From the NCBI RefSeq assembly GCF_003857035.1, contig NZ_QGSY01000191.1, positions 1 to 63,064 on the forward strand: a stretch of DNA of 63,064 bases. The letters are read 5' to 3'. A program made the position numbers and the translations under genes. The notes under the pieces were generated by a model. It saw nothing but the letters and a program-made list of their open reading frames with translations, was not told the DNA's origin and did no database searches. The DNA comes from Micromonospora arida. Lineage in GTDB: Bacteria > Actinomycetota > Actinomycetes > Mycobacteriales > Micromonosporaceae. Positions 17,401 through 25,492 of this stretch are shown here, piece by piece (the stretch's first letter is position 1; the number at the start of each line of letters is the position of its first letter).

Positions 17401-17792
17401 CCGGGCCGGAGCTGGTCGTCGCCCGGCGGATGGGTGGTGATCCGGTCCTCGATGACGAGGCGAAGGCCCGCTACCGGCGGCACCTGGCACGCCTCGACGA
17501 GGAGATCGACCGGGCCGCCGCTCGCGACGACGACCGGAAGGTGTCCAAGCTGGACGCCGAACGGGGTGCCCTGCTCGACGAGTTACGTGCCGCAGCGGGG
17601 CTGGCGGGGCGGAGCCGCCGCCTGGGCGACGAGGCCGAGCGGGCCCGCAAGACGGTGACCGCGCGAATCCGGGACACGCTGCGCAAACTCGACGAGCGGC
17701 ACCCAGCGCTCGCCGGCCACCTGCGCGACTGCGTCTCGACCGGCAGCACGTGCTGTTACCTGCCACCCTCGCCGCTGCCCTGGCGGCTCTGA
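14448..17792 (+). CDS. Large AAA-type ATPase with TPR-like repeats (STAND/LuxR-like without C-terminal HTH)
   Basis: A 1114-residue protein. Residues 1-330 are a STAND-like ATPase: Walker A GEPGIGKTT (about 38-46), Walker B VVVVLDDLHWAD (about 163-174) and GGNPFFIEQ as sensor region. About 330-880 is helical and TPR-like. A low-complexity VAPDQA repeat (about 896-917) separates this from a C-terminal module with VWQLAYDGVVVHLPDAKG, a coiled coil and the ending LRDTLRKLDERHPALAGHLRDCVSTGS, known from actinobacterial ATPase and cyclase regulators. It probably senses a signal through ATP-driven oligomerisation. There is no LuxR HTH, so its output is unclear. TACCGT lies nine bases before the ATG. 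Confidence 0.75.
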   Translation: MDALGDAIIGRDHPAGLLRAELDRATTSHGGLALVTGEPGIGKTTLVTSAAREARQRGALVLGAACWDSDSAPGYWPWVQVLRGLRRSADDWAVARPDAEPALAALLGETDTSKQQAERLSSWAGVGTGADSVGTGGDSTNQEEFALYDAVTAALVSVSQQRPVVVVLDDLHWADPASLRLLSFAAQHTWFERLLLVGTYRDAEVESGEHPLRPLLMPLLAKATTITLTGLSRDEVAALMARTAGRAPDADLVDEVHRRTGGNPFFIEQTARLWHADDAAGTIAPGVREAVRRRLAQLPPSVVEALTVAAVLGREFHRQVLAACGAAPVAQVDRLLDRAVTARLVVARGGGRFAFAHDLVRETLYDGLSHDERQARHGAVVRAVDDLRELTDRLVPADLARHAYLAGPALDRARVATLLVAAGRDAFVRLAADEAAVHFRRALEVVEDREQRVRILVEFGEGQYHHAGREESAALLAEAGALARTLDDPVLLARVALIVNRARQVETVHSIDAAELVRDAYRKLIGEPAPDASVGALVADLITATETIARRGQDDEALTFSLWARHDTTWGLGTAAARAALTAEIRDVARRTGDRETELWATSLRWVALLELGDPHFNEELATFVNADRGGDASRHRIAATIDSGIIAAFRGDFTEADERFAILSDFSDPSHAEFGFMGHHLRWSRLLLQGRFTEADTLLDALAPIDYPYQELLRAITAAERGDGETAVRLTAGIEAAAIRYPRPVSPIWLRLRAQAAAASADPQRCDAARAALAPHRGEWMVALFGCDVSGPVDHWLALIDVAQQRWDDAIAGFTAARASADRLGSRAWSLIARASLVNALAGRGHPGDAATLAALRATTAQQAAALGMTQVLHRIAEPAPINAAEQTATAPQVVAPDQAVAPDQAVAPDQAVAPAAAAAPGQATAVAPAIEGYEFRRDGPVWQLAYDGVVVHLPDAKGLHDLHLLLSRPGSDVPAVELLDPAAGPELVVARRMGGDPVLDDEAKARYRRHLARLDEEIDRAAARDDDRKVSKLDAERGALLDELRAAAGLAGRSRRLGDEAERARKTVTARIRDTLRKLDERHPALAGHLRDCVSTGSTCCYLPPSPLPWRL
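17133..17196 (+). repeat. Tandem 18-bp repeat inside the AAA ATPase gene
   Basis: Three perfect copies of gtcgcgccggatcaggcc (17133-17150, 17151-17168, 17169-17186) plus ten bases of a fourth. They encode VAPDQA repeats in the linker before the C-terminal module. Perfect identity at DNA level points to recent slippage, so copy number may vary between strains. Confidence 0.9.
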
Positions 17793-17839
17793 ACGCGTGG
17801 CCGGCGCGACGCGTGGTCGACACCGGCCGCGGGTGCAGG

Positions 17840-18799
17840 TCAATCCTTGAGATCAGGGCTGGGGTCCAGGACTCGGGCGAGCCAGTCGGCCTGGGCGCGC
17901 CGGGCTGCGTCCGAGACGCGGACCTGCGGGAACAACGCCGAGAACCCGTGGAAGCCGCCGGCCCACACATGCAACTCGGCCTGGCCACCGGCGGCCCAGA
18001 TCCGGGTGGCGTAGTTGACGTCCTCGTCGCGGAAGACCTCGGCGGTGCCGGCGTCGATGTAGGTGGTCGGCAGGCCGGAGAGGTCGTCCGCCAGCGCCGG
18101 TGAGACGTACGCCGAGGCGCTGTGCCCGCCGAGCACGCTGCGCCACCCGAACTCGTTCATCTCCCGGGTCCACACGCCGTCGGGGCCGGTGTACTGATGG
18201 CTGGAGGTGGTCTCGTTGCGGTGGTCGAGCATGGGGCACGACAGCAACTGGGCGGCGATGGCCGGGGTGCCGAGGTCACGAGCCATGAGTGTGACACCGG
18301 CGGCCAGGCCACCTCCGGCGCTGGCACCGGCCACCACGATGCGGGCCGGGTCGATGCCGAGGTCAGCGGCGTTCTCGGCCACCCAGAGCAGGCCCTGGTA
18401 GCAGTCGTCGACGAGGGTCGTACCCGTTGCCTCCGGTGCCAGCCGGTAGTCAACGGTGACCACGACGGCGCCGAACCGGTCGAGCCATTCCAGTGGGACG
18501 TCGATGTTCGAGAAGCGGTCGCCCCACATCATCCCGCCGCCGTGGATCCAGTAGACGCAGGGCGCGTCGGCCCCAAGGCCGGTGGGGCTGAAGATCGACA
18601 GCGGGATCGGGGTGCCGTCACTCGCGGGAACGGTGACCTCGCGCCGCTCGACCACGCGGCCGTCCAGGTGCGTCTCGATCGGCGGTTGGGGGAAGTGGCG
18701 GAGCAGCTCGATCACCTCGGGGCCGAGGGGCGGCATGGGCGGCAGCTCGGCCAGGGGTGCGAGCAACTCGGGGTCGATGGCCGGTCGGGTGGGGTTCAT
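17840..18799 (-). CDS. Alpha/beta hydrolase, hormone-sensitive-lipase-type esterase
   Basis: A 319-residue protein with the family IV esterase motifs: oxyanion-hole HGGGMMWG after VYWI (about 84-90), YRLAPEA, nucleophile elbow GASAGGG (serine about 159), a DEDVNYA aspartate region and HGFSALFP with the catalytic histidine near the C-terminus. It should hydrolyse short carboxylic esters in the cytoplasm. Start ATG 18799 has AAAGGA eight bases upstream. The monooxygenase gene lies 44 bases upstream on the same strand and an AraC regulator diverges beyond it, so the three probably form one regulated unit. Confidence 0.85.
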   Translation of the reverse strand: MNPTRPAIDPELLAPLAELPPMPPLGPEVIELLRHFPQPPIETHLDGRVVERREVTVPASDGTPIPLSIFSPTGLGADAPCVYWIHGGGMMWGDRFSNIDVPLEWLDRFGAVVVTVDYRLAPEATGTTLVDDCYQGLLWVAENAADLGIDPARIVVAGASAGGGLAAGVTLMARDLGTPAIAAQLLSCPMLDHRNETTSSHQYTGPDGVWTREMNEFGWRSVLGGHSASAYVSPALADDLSGLPTTYIDAGTAEVFRDEDVNYATRIWAAGGQAELHVWAGGFHGFSALFPQVRVSDAARRAQADWLARVLDPSPDLKD

Positions 18800-18843
18800 G
18801 GGAGTCCTTTCGGTTCTACGGGGGTCGGTGAGGGGTTGCCGGG

Positions 18844-19149
18844 TCAGAAGCTCGCCTTGCCGCCAACCGGCACCGCGTCGCTGTACGTCGAGTCGCCGGC
18901 CAGCAGCGGCTGAAGCTTCGCGACCAGGGTCTGCGCCTGCTCCCCGGCGAAGAACGCGCTGTGCGCCTCGGCGCTGGTCCAGCCTTCGATGACGTGGACG
19001 ACGTCGGGGTTCGAGGCCGAGCGGGACACCATGAAGACGAGGCAGTCGTCGTGGGGCAGGGACGGCGCGTCGAGCAACAGGTGGATCAGCTCGTCCGCCT
19101 TTCCCGGCTGGGCGGTCATGGTGGCCTGGAATCCGTGGTGAACGGTCAT
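18844..19149 (-). CDS. Antibiotic biosynthesis monooxygenase (ABM) domain protein
   Basis: A 101-residue single-domain protein of the dimeric alpha-beta barrel type: MTAQPGKADELIHLLLDA, then CLVFMVSRSASNPDVVHVIEGWTSAEAHSAFF. ABM/YgiN-like proteins oxidise quinols or polyketide aromatics without a cofactor, or act as quinol-handling stress proteins. AGGAGT precedes the ATG. It is the promoter-proximal gene of the esterase pair and faces the AraC regulator across about 155 bases, which makes it the likeliest direct target. A substrate cannot be deduced. Confidence 0.8.
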   Translation of the reverse strand: MTVHHGFQATMTAQPGKADELIHLLLDAPSLPHDDCLVFMVSRSASNPDVVHVIEGWTSAEAHSAFFAGEQAQTLVAKLQPLLAGDSTYSDAVPVGGKASF

Positions 19150-19272
19150 CGAAGTGACTCCTAATCGGCGAACTATTGCTGCGATCTCGGAAAACTGACA
19201 CTTCAATAAGAGCATCGCTACCAGCGGAAACGTTATAGGAATGCTCTCTGGTCCTTGCCTGATCCTCTCGTT

Positions 19273-19300
19273 TTGACGAGCATCGGCCATGTGCTTCAAT
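19273..19300 (+). promoter_or_regulatory. Promoter of the AraC-family gene
   Basis: TTGACG (19273-19278), a 16-base spacer and TTCAAT (19295-19300) lie six bases before GTG 19307. If real, this makes the mRNA leaderless and excludes the ATG at 19289, which lies inside the promoter. Confidence 0.45.
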
Positions 19301-19306
19301 CGAGCC

Positions 19307-20212
19307 GTGTATCTCGATGAGCTGCGGGCGTTGCTGGCCCGCCACGCCCGGCCGGACATGAGCACCGCCATCGACGGGGTGCTCATCTCGAAGGTCGATG
19401 AGCAGACCGCCCCGACCACGTCGATGTCGGGCACGGTGCTGGCGCTCATCGCCCAGGGCGCGAAGCGGATGGCGCTGGGCGACCGCGTGTACGAGTACCG
19501 CGCGGGCCAGTACCTTGTGGCGTCGGTGGATCTGCCGGTCACCGGCCGCTTCACCCAGGCCAGTGCTGACACGCCGGCTCTGGGGTTCGGGCTGGTGCTG
19601 CACCCGGCCACGGTCGCGGAGTTGCTGTTGCAGGCGGCACCGGGCGACCTTCCGCCCCTGCCGGGCGGGGCACCGTCAGGCATGGTGGTCAGCGACGCTC
19701 CCGACGAGCTCGGCGACGCGGTGGTCCGACTGCTCCGGCTGCTGGACCGGCCCCGGGACGTCACGGTGCTCGCGCCCCTGATCAAAAGGGAGATCCTCTG
19801 GCTGTTGCTCAGCGGGGAGCAGGGTGCCGCGGTCCGGCAGCTCGGCCTGGCCGACAGCAGCCTCAGTCACATCGCCCGCGCGGTGCGGTGGATCCGCGAC
19901 CACTACGCGGAGGCGTTCCGGGTGGAGGATCTGGCGCGGCTGTCCGGGATGAGCGTGTCGGCGTTCTACCGCAACTTCCAGGCGGTGGCCGCGATGAGCC
20001 CGATCCAGTTCCAGAAGCAGATCCGGCTGCAGGAGGCGCGGCTCCTGCTCGCCACGCACCCCAACGACGTCACCGGGGTGGGCAGCCGAGTCGGCTACGA
20101 GAGCCCGTCGCAGTTCAGCCGTGAATATCGTCGCCAGTTCGGCGCGCCTCCCAGTCAGGACGCGAGCCGCCTGCGCGGCATCACACGAGCCGAGGTGCCG
20201 GCGGTCGTCTGA
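19307..20212 (+). CDS. AraC-family transcriptional regulator
   Basis: A 301-residue regulator. Residues about 15-170 match the AraC_N cupin-like sensor domain (SMSGTVLALIAQGAKRMALGDRVYEYRAGQYLVASVDLPVTG). The C-terminal third holds the two AraC helix-turn-helix units: VEDLARLSGMSVSAFYRNFQAVAAMSPIQFQKQIRLQEARLLL and VGYESPSQFSREYRRQFG. Members with this N-domain usually activate neighbouring oxidoreductase or hydrolase genes in response to a small molecule, and the divergent monooxygenase-esterase pair fits that. GTG 19307 is preferred on promoter grounds; ATG 19289 would add six residues. Confidence 0.85.
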   Translation: MYLDELRALLARHARPDMSTAIDGVLISKVDEQTAPTTSMSGTVLALIAQGAKRMALGDRVYEYRAGQYLVASVDLPVTGRFTQASADTPALGFGLVLHPATVAELLLQAAPGDLPPLPGGAPSGMVVSDAPDELGDAVVRLLRLLDRPRDVTVLAPLIKREILWLLLSGEQGAAVRQLGLADSSLSHIARAVRWIRDHYAEAFRVEDLARLSGMSVSAFYRNFQAVAAMSPIQFQKQIRLQEARLLLATHPNDVTGVGSRVGYESPSQFSREYRRQFGAPPSQDASRLRGITRAEVPAVV

Positions 20213-20228
20213 TCGACGACCAAACAGC

Positions 20229-20264
20229 CGACGGGCGCCGCCACAGCCGTGGCGGCGCCCGTCG
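20229..20264. terminator. Strong bidirectional hairpin
   Basis: A perfect 16-bp stem (20229-20244 with 20249-20264) and a 4-base loop agcc between the convergent AraC and ABC-permease genes. No U tract follows. Confidence 0.75.
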
Positions 20265-20276
20265 CTCGAATCAGGG

Positions 20277-21131
20277 TCAGCGGCGGTTGTACTTGTACAT
20301 GGTCAGGGTGCCGAAGACCAGGACGAAGCCGGCGCTCCACAACAGCAGCCACATCGTGGCCGACGGGTCCGACTCGCCGCTCATCGCTCCCCGGATCGCG
20401 GCCACCAACTGCGTCACCGGGTTGACCTTCACGAACGCCTGAAGCCAGCCGGGCATGGTGCTCGGCTCGACGAAGACGTTGCTCAGGAACGTCAGCGGGA
20501 ACAGCACCATCATGCTGACCCCCATCACCGACTTCTCGCTGCGCAGGATCAGCCCGAAGAACGTCCACACCCAGGAGAACGCGAACGAGAAGATGACCAG
20601 CAGGCCGATCCCGACGGCAGCCCCGAGCACCCCGCCTTCGGGGCGGAACCCGAGCACCAGCCCGAGGCCCAGGATCACCAGAGCGGCGAGGATGTAGCGC
20701 AGCACGTCGCCGAAGATCATGCCGACCAGGGCGGCCGGGCGCCAGACCGGCAGCGTCCGGAACCGGTCGAAGATGCCCTTCTCGATGTCGGTGTTGAGGC
20801 CGACGCCGGTGTACATGGTGATCATGACGACGCTGGTCACCATGATGCCGGGCAGGAAGAACTGCAGGTATTCGCGCGGGCTGCCGGCGAGGGCGCCACC
20901 GAACAGGTACGTGAACATCAGCACCATGATGATCGGGAACGCGGTCACGTCGAAGAGCTGCTCCGGCACGTGCTTGATCTTCAGCATGGCCCGCCAGCCG
21001 AAGGTGAGCGACGCGCCCAGCGCGCTCGGCCGGGGCGGTCGGGCACCGGGCGCGAGCACGGTAGCCAGCGCCTCGGCGGACGGAACGTAGACGGACGGCG
21101 CCCGTTCGGCGGTGGTCGTGGTGTCGCTCAT
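20277..21131 (-). CDS. ABC-2 type transporter permease (DrrB-like)
   Basis: A 284-residue membrane protein with six predicted helices and the ABC-2 permease pattern: a first helix with [23 protein letters not shown], then [39 protein letters not shown], and [25 protein letters not shown], the signature of daunorubicin-resistance-type efflux permeases. It probably forms the channel for the ATPase encoded just upstream, whose gene it overlaps by four bases (ATGA). The exported compound is unknown; such exporters give resistance to self-made or foreign hydrophobic drugs. Confidence 0.9.
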   Translation of the reverse strand: MSDTTTTAERAPSVYVPSAEALATVLAPGARPPRPSALGASLTFGWRAMLKIKHVPEQLFDVTAFPIIMVLMFTYLFGGALAGSPREYLQFFLPGIMVTSVVMITMYTGVGLNTDIEKGIFDRFRTLPVWRPAALVGMIFGDVLRYILAALVILGLGLVLGFRPEGGVLGAAVGIGLLVIFSFAFSWVWTFFGLILRSEKSVMGVSMMVLFPLTFLSNVFVEPSTMPGWLQAFVKVNPVTQLVAAIRGAMSGESDPSATMWLLLWSAGFVLVFGTLTMYKYNRR

Positions 21132-22141
21132 CGGGCTGCCTCCAGCTCGTCGTCGCGCTCGTCGGTCGGCACGGCGGGGTGATCGGTCAGGGCCAGGAAG
21201 ACCTCGTCCAGGCTCGGCTGGCCGAGAGAGAAGTTGTCGACCACGATGCCGGCGCGGGCCAGGTCACTGAGCACGCGAGCGGCCTGGGCGCTGGCGTCGA
21301 GGTCGGTGCCGGCCTCGCCGACGCGGGCGGTCAACGCCACCGGATCGGCGGCGAGCTGCACCGGCACGTCGAGTGCCTCCCGGAGCACCCGCTCCGCCTC
21401 GGGGCGCTGAGCGGGGTCTCGCAGTCGCAGGTGGACGGTGCCGGAGCCGATCGACGACTTCAACTCACCCGGGGTGCCCTCCGCGATCACCCGGCCGTGG
21501 TCGACGACCGCGATCCGCCCGGCGAGCTGGTCGGCCTCGTCGAGGTACTGGGTGGTCAGCAGCACCGTAGTGCCGTGCGACACCACCGCCCGGACGATCT
21601 CCCACACCTGGTTGCGGCTGCGCGGGTCGAGGCCGGTCGTCGGCTCGTCGAGGAAGAGAAGATCCGGGGTGTTCAGGATGCTGGCGGCGATGTCGATGCG
21701 TCGCCGCATCCCGCCCGAGTACTTCTTCACCTGGCGGTCACTCGCCTCGGTCAGACCGAACGCGGCCAGCAGGGCCGCGGCGCGCTCCCGAGCGGCCGGC
21801 TTGCGCAGGCCGAGCAGGCGGGCGAGGAGCACCAGGTTCTCCGTACCGGTCAGGTCCTCGTCGACGGAGGCGTACTGGCCGGTGAGGCTGACCCGGGAAC
21901 GGACCTTGTCGGCCTCGGTGACCACGTCGTGCCCGAAGACCCGGGCCGAGCCGCCGTCGGGCCGCAGCAACGTGGCGAGCACCCGGACCGCTGTGGTCTT
22001 GCCCGCGCCGTTCGGGCCGAGCAGACCGTAGACGGTGCCGGCGGGCACCTGGAGGTCGATGCCGGCCAGCGCCCGGGTGTTCCCGAACGAGCGGGTGAGC
22101 CCCTGGGCCTCGATGGCCAGACCGGTGGTGCGTCTACTCAT
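21128..22141 (-). CDS. ABC transporter ATP-binding protein (DrrA-like)
   Basis: A 337-residue ATPase: Walker [10 protein letters not shown] (about 39-47), signature YSGGMRRR, Walker [14 protein letters not shown] and the H-loop region [12 protein letters not shown], followed by the C-terminal extension typical of DrrA proteins ([18 protein letters not shown]). It pairs with the downstream permease, with which it overlaps by four bases. AAGG runs precede the ATG. An FMN-reductase gene ends 27 bases upstream, so all three are probably one operon controlled from the palindrome at 22768. Confidence 0.92.
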   Translation of the reverse strand: MSRRTTGLAIEAQGLTRSFGNTRALAGIDLQVPAGTVYGLLGPNGAGKTTAVRVLATLLRPDGGSARVFGHDVVTEADKVRSRVSLTGQYASVDEDLTGTENLVLLARLLGLRKPAARERAAALLAAFGLTEASDRQVKKYSGGMRRRIDIAASILNTPDLLFLDEPTTGLDPRSRNQVWEIVRAVVSHGTTVLLTTQYLDEADQLAGRIAVVDHGRVIAEGTPGELKSSIGSGTVHLRLRDPAQRPEAERVLREALDVPVQLAADPVALTARVGEAGTDLDASAQAARVLSDLARAGIVVDNFSLGQPSLDEVFLALTDHPAVPTDERDDELEAAR

Positions 22142-22168
22142 GATCCTTACCTTTCGTGTTGGGCGTGT

Positions 22169-22723
22169 TCAGGAGACGTAGGGTCGAGCCGCCCGGCCGT
22201 CGCGCAGCGCCAGACCCCACCAGCGCAGCTGGTCGAGCAGGACGCCGACGTCGCGTTGCAGCTCGTCGGTGCACTGGGCGGTCGGCTCGCCGGCGAGCAG
22301 GTCGATCCCGACGACGTCGCGCACCGTCATCGCGTGCAGTGCGGTGAAGACGGTACGTAGTTGGTCGACCGCGTGCAGTCCGGTGGACCGGCAGCCGTAC
22401 GACACGAAGCCGACCGCTTTGGCCTGCCACTCGTCGTACGCGTAGTCGATGGCTTGTTTCAAGGGTGCCGGGAAGCTGTGGTTGTACTCGGGGGTGACCA
22501 CGACGAACGCGTCCGCCCGGCCCACCTCGCGGACGAACGCCCGGATGGACGCGGTCGGCTCGGCCGGGTAGGCGGCCGGGAAGTCGTACTCGGTCAGGTC
22601 AACGACCGTCACCGCCAGGTCGTCGTGCCGCGCGGCCTGCTCGACGAACCAGTGCGCCAGCCGGTCGCCGACCCGTCCCTCCCGGGTGCTGCCGACGATC
22701 ACGGCGATCCGCAACGGTGCCAT
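22169..22723 (-). CDS. NADPH-dependent FMN reductase
   Basis: A 184-residue flavodoxin-fold enzyme: IAVIVGSTREGRVGDRLAHWF binds FMN phosphate, VVVTPEYNHSFPAPLKQAIDYAYDEW is the family's central motif and VGFVSYGCRSTG completes the flavin site. Such enzymes reduce free FMN or quinones with NAD(P)H. ATG 22723 is chosen for its GGGAGG ribosome site; longer forms would include untypical residues. Being first in an operon with a DrrAB-type exporter, it may detoxify the same redox-active compound that the exporter removes; that link is inference. Confidence 0.88.
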   Translation of the reverse strand: MAPLRIAVIVGSTREGRVGDRLAHWFVEQAARHDDLAVTVVDLTEYDFPAAYPAEPTASIRAFVREVGRADAFVVVTPEYNHSFPAPLKQAIDYAYDEWQAKAVGFVSYGCRSTGLHAVDQLRTVFTALHAMTVRDVVGIDLLAGEPTAQCTDELQRDVGVLLDQLRWWGLALRDGRAARPYVS

Positions 22724-22767
22724 GGCCCACCTCCCTTCCACACTGAAGGCGCGAGGTGACGACACGC

Positions 22768-22792
22768 GCCCGCTAGATCCGATCTAGCGGGC
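22768..22792. promoter_or_regulatory. Long palindrome, probable operator of the reductase-exporter operon
   Basis: A perfect inverted repeat with 12-bp arms (gcccgctagatc) around one central base, 45 bases upstream of the reductase start. Its length and symmetry fit a dimeric regulator such as TetR or MarR. No such regulator gene is adjacent. Confidence 0.6.
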
Positions 22793-23192
22793 CGGGACTC
22801 CCTGTCGCCAATCGTGGACCGAAGCCGACCTATGCGGGCCGTCCGGCCGTATCAGCCCTCTGGTCAGCATCCAGTCGGTCGGATGGCAGTGCTGTTGCCA
22901 TTCCATTGATTAAGCAGGGCCGATGTCTGTACGGTTCCTGACGGCACGGGCAGGCAGGGTTGTCCGTTCCGGCGATGCTGCATCACGGTGTGGTAACAAG
23001 TATTAGCGGTGTAGATCTGTCGACGTCTGGCATCCGTAACCACAACGGCAGGTCACGGTGTTCTGCGTCACACGAATGCCTGCCCAAACATCACGAGCTG
23101 TCCTATTTGGTCGAGACTTCGACAGGGTTCGGGGTGCTGTAGCAGCGTGTACCCCCTCGGGTACTCATCGCTGTCGCAATGCGGGGAGCGTG
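22793..23192. other. Gene-free stretch upstream of the unknown membrane protein
   Basis: About 400 bases with lower G+C than the flanks. No convincing coding frame is seen; the upstream extension of the next gene (from 23058) has untypical residues such as VRGAVAACTPSGTH. A weak TTCGAC-N16-TAGCAG pair at 23118-23145 could be a promoter for the plus-strand operon. Confidence 0.4.
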
Positions 23193-25055
23193 ATGGTTAT
23201 GCATGAGCCGCACTCCGTACGAAAGATGATGATGAACTTTGCCTTCGCCGGGGCGGCCGCCGTTCTCGTGACCGCTGCAGGCGCCACAGGTTGGCTTCGG
23301 CACCGCCTGGATGCGTACGGCGAATGGTTCGTCCGCAACGGCAATCTGCTGGAGGGCTTGGCGCGAACCCTCTGTCTGACGGCAGCCCTCATCCTCGGCG
23401 GGGTGATCTTCTCAAGGTTGCGGCAGCGTCTGGGCGAGGAGAAGACAGTGGCGCAGCGCCCGGGACAACCCGACGTCCCGTGGTTGCAGCGCCTACAAGC
23501 ATCGGCGGCCGAGCGCCTCAGCGAGCAGGACCGCAAGGCGATCACGATGTTCGTGGAACTCATCGTCGACCCGGCCCGCTCCCGCTCTCGACTGGCGGAA
23601 ACCGTCGACCTAGACGAGCGGGCGGTGCGGCAGCAGGTGTCGATTTCGTTTGCGCTGCCCGATGCCGAGGAGGGCGGAAGGGCTCTCTACATCCCGATCC
23701 TGCAACCGATCAAGGGCGAGCTGGTGGACAACTTCCAGCTCCAATCGGCCGGCGGCAGCTCGTTGCCAACGCTCTCCTACGAGGAGACCACCAAGCTGGC
23801 TGCGGCGGGGCTTCGGCTCATCCTGATGGAGATTTTCGCGGCGAAGGATGCGCCATCCCCGCCGAAGACCCTGGACGAGCCTGTGCGCGCGGCCGAGCTG
23901 GCCATGCTTCAGATCGTGGCGACCCGTGGGCCGCTGCATACCGGGCAGGTGCATGGACGGTTGGACGTCATTCTCGAGGAGATCAAATTTCCCGACGACG
24001 ACAGCCGTGAACGCGTCCGCAAATACGTCGCGGCCCTCAGTTGGTCGTACCCGATCGTCGCGGTTGTCTCCGCGGTTGACGCATCCAGCGGGCGCTTCCT
24101 GATCAAGTACGAGCGGACCTTCGTGCCGGCGTCCCTGACCACGAGCTGGCGGGGGCTGCTCCGGCTCGGGCTCGGCCTCAAACCTGACAAGGTGGCGATA
24201 CCGGTGGAGCTGGCGCTCACTGCCGAGAGTTACCACTTGCGGGTCAACGCTCCGGCGAACAAGTACGTCATCAAGCAGTACCTGCAGTGCCGGCACTGTC
24301 GGGTGCTGCTGACTCGCCAGTGGCGCGGTAGGGCGCCGATCGGAATCCCCGCCGACGAGGACGCGTCCGGTAAAAAGCCGGACAACAAAAGGCACCTCTG
24401 CGCGCACGAGCTCGACCAGACGAGAAGTGCGACCGAAGACGACCGGGTCACTGACCATCATTTTCGAGTTCGTCGCAAGCGCGGGCAGAACTTTGTGCAT
24501 GTCTATATGCGGGGATACTCCCGGGCGGCGCCGAAACTGCGAGACTTGCAACTCATCACCACCTTTAAGGAGACTCCGCCAGGTGCCCGCGGCCGCGCGG
24601 CGATCACCGCCCTGGCCACAACCCTCCTGCTCGCGGTTGCTGGCAACCTCTTGAACAGCCCACAGGGCACCCAGGTGGGAGGCCTGCCGGCCCTGATGCT
24701 CGCGTTGCCGGCGGTGGCAGCTTCGTGGTTCGGTCTCTCATCGGACAAGGACGCGCTGGTCGGTGGCTCACTGCTTGCGCGTCTGTCACTCGTCGTCAGC
24801 GGGGTGGTCTCGGTGATCGCGGTTGTGCTGTATCTCAGCTCCCCGCCACCGAGCGCACCAGCGCCGATCGTTGGGGGAAGCGTCGCCGACCCGCTGACCT
24901 TCGTTGGAATCACTGACTGGCGTTGGATCACTCTCTGTATCGTCTCGGCGTTGAACTTGACCTATATCAGCTACCGGTTCGCGCTCAAGCTCGTTCACTT
25001 CAATGACCTGATAAGGCGCGAAGACCTGGGTGCTGGCGACTTCGCATGGCGATGA
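23193..25055 (+). CDS. Unrecognised large membrane protein with two N-terminal and about four C-terminal TM helices
   Basis: I do not recognise this 620-residue protein. It has two N-terminal membrane helices (about 13-32 and 54-72, LARTLCLTAALILGGVIF), a soluble middle of about 390 residues, and about four C-terminal helices (from about 480: ITALATTLLLAVAGNLL, LMLALPAVAASWFGL, LSLVVSGVVSVIAVVLYL, WITLCIVSALNLTYISYRF). The middle has beta-rich stretches (ALYIPILQPIKGELVDNFQL, KVAIPVELALTAESYHLRVN) and a CRHC...HLCAH cluster that may bind zinc. ATG 23193 follows GGGGAG; ATG 23199 is also possible. It is followed at once by a small protein and a coupled acetyltransferase. Function unknown; no family match is claimed. 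Confidence 0.75.
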   Translation: MVMHEPHSVRKMMMNFAFAGAAAVLVTAAGATGWLRHRLDAYGEWFVRNGNLLEGLARTLCLTAALILGGVIFSRLRQRLGEEKTVAQRPGQPDVPWLQRLQASAAERLSEQDRKAITMFVELIVDPARSRSRLAETVDLDERAVRQQVSISFALPDAEEGGRALYIPILQPIKGELVDNFQLQSAGGSSLPTLSYEETTKLAAAGLRLILMEIFAAKDAPSPPKTLDEPVRAAELAMLQIVATRGPLHTGQVHGRLDVILEEIKFPDDDSRERVRKYVAALSWSYPIVAVVSAVDASSGRFLIKYERTFVPASLTTSWRGLLRLGLGLKPDKVAIPVELALTAESYHLRVNAPANKYVIKQYLQCRHCRVLLTRQWRGRAPIGIPADEDASGKKPDNKRHLCAHELDQTRSATEDDRVTDHHFRVRRKRGQNFVHVYMRGYSRAAPKLRDLQLITTFKETPPGARGRAAITALATTLLLAVAGNLLNSPQGTQVGGLPALMLALPAVAASWFGLSSDKDALVGGSLLARLSLVVSGVVSVIAVVLYLSSPPPSAPAPIVGGSVADPLTFVGITDWRWITLCIVSALNLTYISYRFALKLVHFNDLIRREDLGAGDFAWR

Positions 25056-25075
25056 TGAGAAAGTCTGGAGGATCT

Positions 25076-25492
25076 GTGGCGACACCCGACACACCAAAAT
25101 CCGAGGGCCAGCCCGAGGATCGGTATCTCGTCGACGACGCCGTCTGGGTGTTGCCGTCCAGCAGTTACGTGGACCCGGGTCCGCCCTTGGAGACGAGCCT
25201 CTTCGACGATCCTCAGCGCCTCAACCGGGCCTGGTCACTCACCATGTCGACGCTCCGGGCGGAGGCCCGGGAGTCGCCTCAGCAGCGTCAACAGGTCGGG
25301 GATCGCGCCCGGGCGTTGATCGACGAGGCGAACCTGTCGGTCACACCGTCAGGCGATCGCGATGCCGGGGCCTCCGTCGAAGCGCCGGTCCCCGTCGCTG
25401 AGCCCAAGGACGGGCCTCGCACGGGTTTTGCCGACCGGGTCGACCGTCTCGCTCAGGCGACACTGCGGCTCGCTCGGCCGCGACACAGTTGA
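25076..25492 (+). CDS. Small hypothetical protein downstream of the unknown membrane protein
   Basis: A 138-residue soluble, charged protein with no recognised domain. The first part has DRYLVDDAVWVLPSSSYVDPGPPLETSLFDDPQRLNRAW, the middle is helical (EARESPQQRQQVGDRARALIDEA) and the end is low in complexity. GTG 25076 is preferred because GGAGG lies four bases upstream; an ATG at 25046 would overlap the membrane-protein gene by ten bases. Its stop overlaps the acetyltransferase start (TTGA), so the three genes form a tight operon. It may be a cytoplasmic partner of the membrane protein, which is inference from position only. Confidence 0.6.
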   Translation: MATPDTPKSEGQPEDRYLVDDAVWVLPSSSYVDPGPPLETSLFDDPQRLNRAWSLTMSTLRAEARESPQQRQQVGDRARALIDEANLSVTPSGDRDAGASVEAPVPVAEPKDGPRTGFADRVDRLAQATLRLARPRHS

